From the NCBI GenBank assembly GCA_040767925.1, contig JAXGNN010000001.1:1054001-1118000 (forward strand): a DNA stretch of 64,000 nt. Direction: 5' to 3'. The notes under the pieces were generated by a model. It was not told the origin of the DNA and did not search any database. It worked only from the letters and a program-made list of their open reading frames with translations. A program made the position numbers and the translations under genes. The stretch comes from Phil1 sp040767925. GTDB lineage: Bacteria > Bacillota > Clostridia > Christensenellales > CAG-138. Shown here piece after piece: positions 17,879 to 26,364 of the stretch; within the stretch, counting starts at the first letter, position 1, and each line of letters opens with the position of its first letter.

Positions 17879-18873
17879 TGGAAAAAAACATGATACAAAT
17901 CACCGGGTTATGCAAGTATTTCAAACTCACCTCCGGCGTCGTCATCAAGAAAACCCAGTATGTGAAGGCAGTGGATGAGGTTACGCTGCATATCCGCGAA
18001 GGTGACATCGTCGGCCTTGTCGGCGAGAGCGGAAGCGGCAAAACAACGTTGGCGCGCGTGATTCTGCGCCTGACGCAGCCGGATCAAAACACGGTCTTTA
18101 TCGACGGAAAGGACATTTTCAAAGCCAGCCGGAAAGAGCTGATGGATATCCGTCGTTCCATCGCCGTGGTGTTTCAGGATCCCGCTTCGAATTTGAACCC
18201 CAGACAAACCGTTGAGAGCTCCATCATGCGGCCGATGATCATTCACGGCATCCCACGCGCCGAGGCAAAGAAGCGCGCGCGCGAAGCGCTCGACAAGGTG
18301 AAGCTCGACGAATCCTATCTCACCCGGTACCCGCATCAGCTGTCCGGCGGGCAGCAACAGCGCATTGCCATCGCCCGCGCCTTGGTGCTGCGGCCGAAGA
18401 TCATGGTGCTCGATGAACCCACAAGCGCGCTGGACATCTCCGTGCAGGCGCAGGTGTTGAACCTGCTTCTCGACCTGCAGGAGGAACTGAAGCTGACCTA
18501 TCTTGTCATCACCCATGACCTGAACGTTATCCGTTACATCAGCGACAAGATCGCGGTGATGTATCTCGGTCGCTTAGTGGAGTACGGTGAGACCGATCAG
18601 GTGTTTGACACGCCGCATCACCCTTATACCAAGGGGTTGATGGCAGCGGCGCCTATCCTCGATCCGATGGACAGAGGAAAGCCTCATTTTGCTATAAGCG
18701 GCGAGCCGGACAGTCTCATCAACCTATCCTCCGGCTGCCGCCTGACCTCGCGCTGCCCGTTTGTGACGGACGCGTGCAGGGCAGCCATGCCTCCCATGCG
18801 GGAATTCGAACAAAATCATTTTGCCGCGTGCATTCTCGATCAACTGCCGGAGTATGCCGCAGGCACAGAATAA
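17875..18873 (+). CDS. dppF: Peptide ABC transporter ATPase, DppF/OppF type
   Basis: 332 residues. Walker A GESGSGKTT, Q-loop FQDPASNLNPRQ, signature LSGGQQQRI, Walker B IMVLDEPTSALDI and H-loop ITHD are intact. The C-terminal oligopeptide-transporter extension with GCRLTSRCPFVTDAC is present. The start overlaps dppD (ATGATG); either Met could be used. Partner ATPase of DppD in the same operon. Confidence 0.93.
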   Translation: MMEKNMIQITGLCKYFKLTSGVVIKKTQYVKAVDEVTLHIREGDIVGLVGESGSGKTTLARVILRLTQPDQNTVFIDGKDIFKASRKELMDIRRSIAVVFQDPASNLNPRQTVESSIMRPMIIHGIPRAEAKKRAREALDKVKLDESYLTRYPHQLSGGQQQRIAIARALVLRPKIMVLDEPTSALDISVQAQVLNLLLDLQEELKLTYLVITHDLNVIRYISDKIAVMYLGRLVEYGETDQVFDTPHHPYTKGLMAAAPILDPMDRGKPHFAISGEPDSLINLSSGCRLTSRCPFVTDACRAAMPPMREFEQNHFAACILDQLPEYAAGTE

Positions 18874-18894
18874 ACAAAGAAAAGAGGAACGACC

Positions 18895-20511
18895 ATGGCA
18901 AGGAAGATCATCGCATTGATGATGGTACTGTTGATGCTCAGCGCTCTTATCGCAGGCTGCAAGCCGCAGGAGACGACAGATCCGGGCGAAACAACCGAAC
19001 CTGTTTCTGAAACGACGCAGCCTGCAGCGACGGAGCAGCCGCTGCGCGCAGAGCTTGTGATGAGCGAAACGACCGAGTGGGAAGGCTCCGACATTTACCA
19101 GATCAGTACGTTTTCGGCAGCTCACAGGCTGATTGCCGACACCCTCTTCGTATTTGATCAGGAAACCGGCGAACTGACCCCGAGCATTGCCTCCGCGCTC
19201 AGCGTAAGCGAGGACGGCAAGACCGTCACCGTTACCATACCCGAGGGCAAAAAATTCGCCAACGGCGAGCCTTTGCTTCCGGAGGATGTGAAGCGTTCCA
19301 TCGAGTGGGGGCTTGAAATCAGCCCGTACAACTCGGATTATCAGTGTATCGAGTCGATCGACATCGATGGCAACGACGTTATCTTTAACCTGTCGGAATA
19401 CTCGCAGTGCTTCATGTTCTATCTGCAGAGCCCTTTCTTCTGCATCATCGACAAGGATCAGATCGATACGCTCACCGAGGAAGAACTGCTCATGAAGGCG
19501 ATCCCCTACGGCCCGTTCTACATCACGGAATATGTGCCGGGTTCGCATATCAGCCTTGCCCGCAATGAGTATTACACCACGGACAACAAGTATCTTGAGA
19601 ACAAGGGCGCACCGACGCTTGAAAAAATAACCGTGCGCATCATCACCGAATCCTTCACTTATGTGGAAGGCCTGAAGTCCGGCGAGATCAATGTGCTTGC
19701 CGACCTGCCCGCGGATTATATCGAGGAAATTTCCGCGCTCTCCAATATCACCGTGCAGGGCATTAACACGCCCGGTATGAACTTCATCATCCTCAACAAG
19801 GATGACCCCCTCTTTGCCGACATCAACGTTCGCAAGGCGGTCGCCCTTGCCATCAACCGCGAGCAGATCAGCGAAGTGATGAACGGCCTCGTTGAGCCCG
19901 CGTACAGCTTTGTTGTTCCCAGCATGATGGATTACGATCAGGGGATCGCGGACTACTATCAGCAGACCTATTGCAACGATGTTGAGCAGGCCAAACAGCT
20001 CCTCGCCGCGGCAGGTTGGGCAGACACGGATGCGGACGGCTACCTCGATAAGGATGGCCAGATCTTCGAGTTCTCCTATACCGTCACGAACGATCCCACC
20101 AGCGAACGCGTAGCCCAGGTTGTTCAGCTGCAGCTTAAGGATGTCGGCATCAAGATCAACATCGAGGCGATGACGCGCTCCACCAGAAGGACAGCCGTGC
20201 GCGAGGATACCTATCAGGCCACCGTACATGAGTTCTCATGGGCGGAACCTTCCTCGATCCTGCCGTATCTCATCCACGACAACAACAACCTCGAGAACCA
20301 GACCTTCTACGATCTGGCGATCGGCGGCGGCGCGGAACCGGACGTGACCAAACGCGTGCAGATGTTTGCGGACGCTCAAAAGATCCTCATGGACGAGTTG
20401 GCCTACATCCCCCTGTTCAAGCTCAAGTTCTTCCGCGCATACGGTTCGGACCTCGATAAGATGGTCATCTTCACGAATGGCGCGATGTATTTCAGTGATG
20501 TCCGTTATTGA
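18895..20511 (+). CDS. dppA: Peptide-binding lipoprotein, solute-binding protein family 5
   Basis: 538 residues. A lipoprotein signal peptide (hydrophobic MMVLLMLSALIAGC, lipobox Cys near residue 22) is followed by a Thr/Glu-rich linker and a full SBP family 5 domain. It would capture the substrate outside the membrane and deliver it to the DppBCDF complex upstream. The gene follows dppF by 21 bases and ends before a strong hairpin at 20597. Substrate cannot be read from sequence; the first gene of the operon suggests acylated D-amino acids or short peptides. Confidence 0.93.
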   Translation: MARKIIALMMVLLMLSALIAGCKPQETTDPGETTEPVSETTQPAATEQPLRAELVMSETTEWEGSDIYQISTFSAAHRLIADTLFVFDQETGELTPSIASALSVSEDGKTVTVTIPEGKKFANGEPLLPEDVKRSIEWGLEISPYNSDYQCIESIDIDGNDVIFNLSEYSQCFMFYLQSPFFCIIDKDQIDTLTEEELLMKAIPYGPFYITEYVPGSHISLARNEYYTTDNKYLENKGAPTLEKITVRIITESFTYVEGLKSGEINVLADLPADYIEEISALSNITVQGINTPGMNFIILNKDDPLFADINVRKAVALAINREQISEVMNGLVEPAYSFVVPSMMDYDQGIADYYQQTYCNDVEQAKQLLAAAGWADTDADGYLDKDGQIFEFSYTVTNDPTSERVAQVVQLQLKDVGIKINIEAMTRSTRRTAVREDTYQATVHEFSWAEPSSILPYLIHDNNNLENQTFYDLAIGGGAEPDVTKRVQMFADAQKILMDELAYIPLFKLKFFRAYGSDLDKMVIFTNGAMYFSDVRY

Positions 20512-20596
20512 TTGGTGAAATCGTCCGCGTAATGAGCGCCTGATCACAAGGCAGAGCCGGCTGCGTCGCGCTGTGCGATGTCTCCGGGATAATATG

Positions 20597-20621
20597 ACCG
20601 GCGGGGTTTTACCCCGCCGGT
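20597..20621 (+). terminator. Hairpin after the dpp operon
   Basis: ACCGGCGGGGT at 20597-20607 pairs perfectly with ACCCCGCCGGT at 20611-20621. There is no long U run, so it may act as a weak terminator or as a 3' stabiliser of the transporter mRNA. Confidence 0.6.
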
Positions 20622-20625
20622 TGGA

Positions 20626-20653
20626 TTGCATAATCGGTCGGTTGTGATATGAT
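20626..20653 (+). promoter_or_regulatory. Possible promoter of the two-component system
   Basis: TTGCAT at 20626-20631 and TATGAT at 20648-20653 with 16-base spacing, 20 bases before the response regulator start. The -35 box is weak, so confidence is limited. Confidence 0.4.
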
Positions 20654-20673
20654 AATTACCGAGGTGAGCATAT

Positions 20674-21330
20674 ATGGCAGCAATACTGGTCGTGGATGAC
20701 GAGGCAAAAATCAGGGAGTTTATCGGCATTTTTTTGATGGCCGAGGGCTTCTGTGTGCTGGAAGCGGCAAATGGAGCATCCGCGCTTGCTGTGATCAACC
20801 GCGAAAACATCGACCTTGTCGTGCTCGACGTCATGCTTCCGGACATTTCGGGGATGGAGGTATGCCGCAAGATTCGCGAAACCTCCGATGTACCCATCAT
20901 CTTTCTCACCGCGCTTACGGATGATGACAATTACCTTGTGGCGTACGGCTCAGGCGGGGATGGTTATATGACCAAGCCCGTTAAAGCCAGTATTCTCGTG
21001 GCCTCTGTCAAGCGGATGCTTGCACGGGTCAACAATCGGGAGTTGCCCGCCCGCGGCCTGTATATCAACGAAACGAGCCATCAGGTTTTTGTTGATCAAA
21101 AAGAGGTGTCGCTCGCACCTAAGGAATATGAGTTGCTCGTTCTGCTTTACAACAACCGCGGCCGCGTGCTCACGCGGAGTTACCTGCTCGACAACATTTG
21201 GAATTACAGCTTTGAAGGCATCTCAAGGGTGGTGGATGCCCACGTCAAAAAGCTCAGGAAAAAGCTCGGCCCGTACGCGGGTTCCATCAAAACCATCATT
21301 TCGGTTGGCTATAAATTCGAGGAGCTTTAA
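20674..21330 (+). CDS. Response regulator, OmpR/PhoB family
   Basis: 218 residues. The receiver domain has the acidic pocket (VVDDEAKI), the phosphoacceptor Asp at about residue 52 (VVLDVMLPD), FLTAL and the conserved Lys in MTKPVKAS. The C-terminal winged helix (LAPKEYELLVLLYNN and RVVDAHVKKLRKKLG) binds DNA. GAGGTGAG precedes the ATG. Its stop is directly followed by the kinase ATG, so they form a pair. It probably controls the flanking dpp/D-aminoacylase genes, but no binding site was identified. Confidence 0.93.
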   Translation: MAAILVVDDEAKIREFIGIFLMAEGFCVLEAANGASALAVINRENIDLVVLDVMLPDISGMEVCRKIRETSDVPIIFLTALTDDDNYLVAYGSGGDGYMTKPVKASILVASVKRMLARVNNRELPARGLYINETSHQVFVDQKEVSLAPKEYELLVLLYNNRGRVLTRSYLLDNIWNYSFEGISRVVDAHVKKLRKKLGPYAGSIKTIISVGYKFEEL

Positions 21331-23157
21331 ATGAAGAAGACCCTCGTTAGATTCATATTCGCACCCATCCTGCTGGCGTTTGTTCTGATGTTTATTTTTC
21401 AACTGCTTTTCGCCGGCTATTTTTTGAATGCCATCTATGCGACGGGTCAAGTCAAAGCTGCGGAAAACGAGCTTAAAAACTTCGTCGATGATTACCTGAT
21501 CGCCTATGAGAACGGAGAAAACGGCGCGTTCATCCGGCGCTACCAACTGGATGAAAACAAGCCTGTCGTTATGATAACAGAGGATCTCAACATCCTCGAT
21601 TCCACACTGTTCAGCAGCATCAGCGTGTTGACCGCGACGACGGATGACGGAACGGTGATTAATATGCCGGTCGGTTATATGGACGAGCTTTCGGGTAATC
21701 CCTTCAGTATGCTCGTCGCAGGCCGAAGAATCCGGATCAACGCGGTACGGCTCGGGCAGAGCGATTATTATGAACCGCTGATCATCTCTGTTTCCGGCGA
21801 ATCGCTCACAAACCGCCGCGCCGTGCGCCTCTATAAAAAAAGCGGGCTTGATATCCAAAGTGTGGATGTGCTTGCCTATGTGGATAAAATCAAGTATAAC
21901 CTGTCTGATTTGCAGGAGGCGGACGATTATCTGCCGGTGCTTCTATATGAAAAACTGTCCAGACTCCTCATCGAGCACGAGGATCCCGATGCCGCGCTTG
22001 CAAGGCTGATGACGGAAAACATCACCAACGAGCATAAGGACGTTTATCGTCTGTTCTATCAGCAGCGGGACTTCGACGGGCAGAAGGTGTATTTCATCTC
22101 AATCTCACCGATGGTCGTTATGAAGCTGGATATTCGGTATATGAGCGTGTTTTACCTGTTCGTATACGGCGCGTTCGGCGTGATCATGGTCTGCATTGCC
22201 TATTACATTTCAAGTTGGCTTTCAAGACCGCTCATAAAGCTCAACGACGTGGCGTCGAAAATGGCGAACATGGACTTTGAAGCGGTCGCGGAAGAAAAAT
22301 ACCACGGGGAGCTCGGCAGCCTTGCGCAGAGCTTGAATAAGCTCTCCGTCAGCCTGGAAAGCGCGATGGGTGAACTGCGGCTGACGAACGCGCAGCTTGA
22401 AAAGGAGGTACGGGCAAAGGAAGCCAACGAGGAGCGGATGAGAAGGCTCCTCGCGGATCTCTCCCACGAATTCAAGACACCCCTTGGCGTGATATCCGGA
22501 TTCATCCAGGTCATTGAAAGTGGGAAGTGCGTGGAAAATGAGGCGTATTACTTCCGCATCATCGATGAGGAGATCGAGCGCCTTTCGGATATGGTATCCG
22601 AAACGATCGAACTGACAAGGCTTGAGTCCGGCGTGGAACCAATCAAATTCAGCGAGTTTGATCTGGATACGCTCATCGAAAGCGTTGTGGAGCGGTTTGC
22701 CGTAACGCTGCAGGAAGGCGGCTTCCAACTGATCCTCGATTTGACGCCGTCCCTCGTTTATGCGGACGAAACAAAGATCGAGCGCGTGCTGACAAACCTT
22801 TTGAGCAATGCCGTCAAGTACAGTACGACCGAAAAGCGCATCAACATCAGAACCTTCCCCGCACGGGAAGGAGCTGTGCGCGTAAATGTCGAAAACTATG
22901 GCTTTGTCTCCGAAAAGGACATCGACCGGATATGGGACAGGTATTATAAAACGGGCACGCCTTCCGAAACTCGCCTGCCGAGCGACGGGCTTGGCCTTGA
23001 GATCGTTAAAAACATCCTTGTTAAGCATACGAGTGAGTACGGGGTGTACATCGAGGGTCAGAAGATATGCTTCCACTTCACGCTCGCCTGCGCAGACGTT
23101 AAGACGGACGGCGGTTGTGTGCAGCCGGACGGAAGCGGCTATAGAATTGAAGAATGA
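21331..23157 (+). CDS. Sensor histidine kinase
   Basis: 608 residues. Membrane helix at about 8-30, an extracellular sensor region of about 240 residues, a second helix near 270-293 (YLFVYGAFGVIMVCIAYYI), then HAMP and a short coiled coil. The dimerisation domain has His379 in LADLSHEFKTPLGVI, and the ATPase domain has NLLSNAVKYS and GLGLEIVKN. ATG directly abuts the response regulator stop. The large external domain suggests sensing of an extracellular ligand, perhaps the substrate of the adjacent transporter (inference). Confidence 0.92.
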   Translation: MKKTLVRFIFAPILLAFVLMFIFQLLFAGYFLNAIYATGQVKAAENELKNFVDDYLIAYENGENGAFIRRYQLDENKPVVMITEDLNILDSTLFSSISVLTATTDDGTVINMPVGYMDELSGNPFSMLVAGRRIRINAVRLGQSDYYEPLIISVSGESLTNRRAVRLYKKSGLDIQSVDVLAYVDKIKYNLSDLQEADDYLPVLLYEKLSRLLIEHEDPDAALARLMTENITNEHKDVYRLFYQQRDFDGQKVYFISISPMVVMKLDIRYMSVFYLFVYGAFGVIMVCIAYYISSWLSRPLIKLNDVASKMANMDFEAVAEEKYHGELGSLAQSLNKLSVSLESAMGELRLTNAQLEKEVRAKEANEERMRRLLADLSHEFKTPLGVISGFIQVIESGKCVENEAYYFRIIDEEIERLSDMVSETIELTRLESGVEPIKFSEFDLDTLIESVVERFAVTLQEGGFQLILDLTPSLVYADETKIERVLTNLLSNAVKYSTTEKRINIRTFPAREGAVRVNVENYGFVSEKDIDRIWDRYYKTGTPSETRLPSDGLGLEIVKNILVKHTSEYGVYIEGQKICFHFTLACADVKTDGGCVQPDGSGYRIEE

Positions 23158-23171
23158 TAGGAGATTGAACC

Positions 23172-24305
23172 ATGATCAACGACAATGCGCTTTCGGAATG
23201 GTGCGCGCTGCACGAAAGCGAACAGGCGGAACTGCTCAGAACCCTTTGCGCTATTCCGGCCCCATCGCACCATGAGGAGAAACGCGCGGCGTTTATCCGG
23301 CAATGGCTGGCGGAAAATGGCGCATGCAGCGCTTATACGGACGAAGTGAACAACGTTGTTCTGCCAATCGGCTGCCAAGGCAAGGCCGATATCGATTTGT
23401 ATATGGCGCACACGGATGTTGTGTTCCCCGATATGACTCCGCTGCTTGTCCGTGAAGAAGGTGGAAATCTTTACGCGCCCGGCGTCGGCGACGATACGGC
23501 GAATGTGGTCGCCCTCATGATGTGCGCGAAGTTCATGTTTGAAACCGGGCATACGCCGGAAAGACCGTCGCTGATCGTTTTTAATGTGTGTGAGGAAGGA
23601 CTTGGCAACCTCAAGGGCGTGAAAAACATCATGGAGGATTTTGCGGGCAGAATCCGCAGCTTCATTTCCTTTGACGGTGAGATGGGCTCAATCGTCCACA
23701 AAGCCGTCGGTTCGGAAAGATGGTCCGTCGTCGCGCGCACGCAGGGCGGGCATTCCTACGGGGATTTCGGCAACCGAAACGCAATCCACGCGCTATCCTC
23801 ACTCATCGCCACATTGTATACGATGAAAGCGCCGGATCAAAACGGAGGCAGATCAACCTATAACGTCGGCAGGATCGAGGGCGGCACCTCCGTCAACACC
23901 ATCGCACAGGAAGCCTCCATGCTCTTCGAATACCGTTCGGATGACAAAGAATGTCTGGAGATCATGCATCGGGCGTTTCACGCTGCGGTTGATGCTTATC
24001 GCGCCATAGGAACGGATTTTGAGCTTGAGCTTCTGGGCGTCCGCCCGTGCACGGGCAAGGTGGATGATGCCGCGCAGAACGCACATCTTGGCAAATGCGT
24101 TAAGGTAATTGAAAAGACGCTTGGCCATACGCCCGAGTTGCGTTCGGGTTCGACCGACGCAAACATCCCGCTTTCCTTAGGTATCCCCTCCGCAGTGTTC
24201 GGTTTGTATCGCGGCGGCGGCGCGCATACGCGCGGCGAATGGGTAGAGCTTGCCTCGCTGAACGCCGGGCTTCTTTGCGCGTTGCGGCTGATCCTGCAAA
24301 CCTGA
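23172..24305 (+). CDS. M20 family metallopeptidase (PepT-like)
   Basis: 377 residues. Zinc-site motifs are visible: MAHTDVVFPD (His-x-Asp), GVGDDTAN, NVCEEGLGN (Glu-Glu pair), and the GSTDANIPLSLG segment near the end. These fit dizinc aminopeptidases and deacylases of the M20 family. Starts 14 bases after the kinase with AGGAG upstream. As the last gene of the dpp/D-aminoacylase group it probably hydrolyses imported peptides or amides. Its stop (24303-24305) abuts the truncated end of an unrelated flavoprotein on the other strand, a likely recombination junction. Confidence 0.9.
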   Translation: MINDNALSEWCALHESEQAELLRTLCAIPAPSHHEEKRAAFIRQWLAENGACSAYTDEVNNVVLPIGCQGKADIDLYMAHTDVVFPDMTPLLVREEGGNLYAPGVGDDTANVVALMMCAKFMFETGHTPERPSLIVFNVCEEGLGNLKGVKNIMEDFAGRIRSFISFDGEMGSIVHKAVGSERWSVVARTQGGHSYGDFGNRNAIHALSSLIATLYTMKAPDQNGGRSTYNVGRIEGGTSVNTIAQEASMLFEYRSDDKECLEIMHRAFHAAVDAYRAIGTDFELELLGVRPCTGKVDDAAQNAHLGKCVKVIEKTLGHTPELRSGSTDANIPLSLGIPSAVFGLYRGGGAHTRGEWVELASLNAGLLCALRLILQT

Positions 24306-24307
24306 GG

Positions 24308-24529
24308 CAGAAGCCATTTATAGTCATCCTTGATGACGCAGTCTCCGTTGCCGCCGCTCATCAGGCTGTTGACGCATGAAATGCAGCCTGTGCAAGGCTT
24401 GAGATTCAAATCCAGCAGGCGAACGAATTCGATTTCCGCGCCCTGCTCCTTCGCGCCCATCAATGCCTCTTTAGCCATACAATCATTGCTGCCGTTTTTT
24501 GAGCCGCCGGAAATTGCAAGTACCTTCAT
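24308..24529 (-). pseudogene. 5' fragment of a flavodoxin-like NADPH-dependent FMN reductase
   Basis: Only the first ~73 residues remain. MKVLAISGGSKNGSN is the FMN-phosphate-binding loop, and KPCTGCISCV is the Cys motif of iron-sulphur flavoproteins of this group (usual length about 180-220). GGAGGATTACG precedes ATG 24529, so the 5' end is authentic. After KDDYKWL the similarity stops where the convergent M20 gene ends. The open frame continues into antisense of that gene and is meaningless there. Together with the truncated gene on its other side, this marks a rearranged site. Confidence 0.75.
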
Positions 24530-24586
24530 CGTAATCCTCCTTACGTTATTTTGGGAAACCCTTGCATGTCTTATTGTTTTATGGTT

Positions 24587-25699
24587 ATGAAAGCTATCCG
24601 TATGGAAGTAGCATACCCCTTCCTCCTCAAGGTACATGACGACTGCGACGGTGGCCTTATCACAATTGATGGGCTACGAGAAATAGTCGCTCTGTGTGTA
24701 AGCTATGTGTTGCGCCGTGCTGTCTGCGATATCCCAACCAACTCGCTGAACAAGACCTTCGCAACTATGAAGAACTCAATAAGACCGGACGATTATCTCA
24801 ACTCGGTAAAAGCATTCTTTGTTCTACTGGATTCGTACAAGGAATTTCCTGATGACAAGCGGTTTATCGAAACCTTCCTCTCTCGGGATATTTACAATAT
24901 GAATAGATGCCGCTATATCTTGGCGCGTCTGGAAACATGGGATAATAAGTCTGTCGTGTCGTTAAGCAACCTTACGATTGAACATATTATTCCCGCTGAG
25001 CATGGCGGCGGCGCGCTCCCACAGTGTTGGCAGCAGATGCTCGGTGCTGAGTGGATGAACATCTGGAAGCAGTATGTCAACACTATTGGCAACCTTACAT
25101 TGACGGCATATAACTCAGAAATGAGTGACTCGTCGTTCTCGGAAAAACTCGAAATGAGCGGCGGATTTAAAGAAAGCGCGCTGAGACTTAATAAGTATGT
25201 TGTTACTCAGTCGACTTGGGGTGACGCGCAGATTCGTGAACGTGCATCAATGCTTGGTGAAATAGCTAAAAAGGTATGGGCGTATCCAACGCTTACTGCC
25301 GATGAGATGGCTCCTTATCGCAAACAGGTCGACGAGGAACAGCAGTATTCGCTTGACAGCTATGATAACATCAATGCCCTTAACCGTATGCTGTTTGAAA
25401 AGTTGAACACACGGATTATGAATCTCGGTACCGCTGTTCGCCGAGAATTTAAAAAACTATATGTTGCTTATAAAATGGACACGAATTTCACGGATATAAT
25501 CATTCAGAAGTCAAGACTTCGCATTTCCGTCAATATGAAATTCTCTGAAATCGTTGACCCAAAGGGGCTGTGCAAGGATGTAACAGGGATCGGCAAATGG
25601 GGTAACGGCGATGTAGAGCTGTACTTGGACGGTTTAGACGGGCTGGACGATGTAATGAAGATAATCGAGCAGTCGTTCGCCGCACATGAGAATGATTGA
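24587..25699 (+). pseudogene. 3' part of a GmrSD-type (DUF262/DUF1524) type IV restriction enzyme
   Basis: About 370 residues remain. YVLRRAVCDIPTNSLNKTF and the HNH-type DUF1524 core (LTIEHIIPAEHGG, then NTIGNLTLTAYNSE) are characteristic of GmrD-like C-terminal halves, which cut modified phage DNA. A DUF5655-like end follows (MNLGTAVRREFKKLYVAY, LDDVMKIIEQSF). The whole N-terminal DUF262/GmrS half, with its nucleotide-binding motifs, is missing. Family-like sequence begins at about MKAIRMEV (24587), right next to the start of an unrelated flavoprotein fragment on the other strand. The gene is therefore 5'-truncated and likely non-functional unless expressed from a new promoter. Confidence 0.8.
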
Positions 25700-25808
25700 A
25701 ATCAGAGAGCAAGTCTCGACAATTGCGGATTGGAACGAAAATCGTGTGCTGTTTATGGATGACAGTGTTTATGTAGGGAAAATACTTATAGATGTACGAA
25801 TGGCTTAA
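25686..25808 (+). CDS. Possible 40-residue ORF between the GmrSD fragment and the TrlF-like gene
   Basis: Reads MRMIEIREQVSTIADWNEN, then a hydrophobic RVLFMDD and YVGKILIDVRMA. It overlaps the preceding gene's stop by 14 bases and ends 14 bases before the next ATG, so spacing fits an operon. No clear ribosome site and no recognised family. It may be a small protein or chance. Confidence 0.3.
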   Translation: MRMIEIREQVSTIADWNENRVLFMDDSVYVGKILIDVRMA

Positions 25809-25872
25809 CAAGGAGGGTAATAATGTTTGGTAATGGAGCAGAAACCGTATTGGTAGATTTCCATATGCACAC

Positions 25873-26364
25873 TCATCGTGACAAAGAATTCTCTTTTGAT
25901 GGCGAAGACAATTCCTTCATCGTTGAATTGTTTTGCTCGATATGCGCGAAGACAACGAAATAGTCTCTGTTGTATTTTTCCAACTCTTCAAGCGTGGCAG
26001 TAACGTCCGTCTGGCAACGAGTATTTGCATTGTCCCTATTGCGAATATCGCGAAAAACAATATTTAAGAAATTATCGATATGATTACTATCGCCTTCAAT
26101 CCATTCCTCTGGATTAAAGACAATAAGTGTGTGTAAACCATTACTACCTTCTTTGATGGAAAGCTCAACACCTGGCAAAATGAGGATGTCACGTTTTTTA
26201 GCTTCTTTCCGTAAAGCTTTATATTCCCCAATATCGAATTTGTTGTGGTTTGTTATTATTCCGATCCTGATATTGTGTGATTCCATCGCGTTTAGGTATG
26301 GATTATTGAAGGAATGTGATGGCGGATTGATTAAATCTCTGGCAATCACACCATATTTCCGCAA
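25873..26364 (-). pseudogene. Inverted middle of the PHP domain of the TrlF-like gene
   Basis: This minus-strand open frame encodes NNPYLNAMESHNIRIGI, then TNHNKFD, the metal-ligand motif LPGVELS, and FVVFAHIEQNN, all expected between the two plus-strand pieces of the TrlF-like gene. Residues outside the repeat arms at both ends (MRKYGVIARDLINPP and SSPSKENSLSR) are antisense of the flanking gene and have no meaning. It has no ribosome site of its own, so it is a displaced exon-like fragment rather than an independent gene. Confidence 0.85.
25911..26315. repeat. Inverted segment bounded by 9-bp inverted repeats
   Basis: ATTCCTTCA at 25911-25919 and its complement TGAAGGAAT at 26307-26315 flank 387 bases. 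Inverting the interior keeps total length and restores the reading frame at both joints: left joint DNSF-NNPYL, right joint NNSTMKE-CDGG. No invertase gene lies nearby. The arms are short for a site-specific system. Confidence 0.9.

Noticed and set aside
18724..20229. 501-residue minus-strand open frame
   Set aside because: Antisense to the dpp binding-protein gene with no ribosome site and no recognisable domain.
24551..24586. N-terminal extension of the GmrSD fragment
   Set aside because: These codons have no family similarity and lie in the promoter/ribosome-site region of the flavoprotein fragment on the other strand.
26129..26308. Start of the long plus-strand ATPase frame at 26129
   Set aside because: These codons lie in the inverted segment and read it backwards; the real start of the gene is at 25823 once the segment is flipped.
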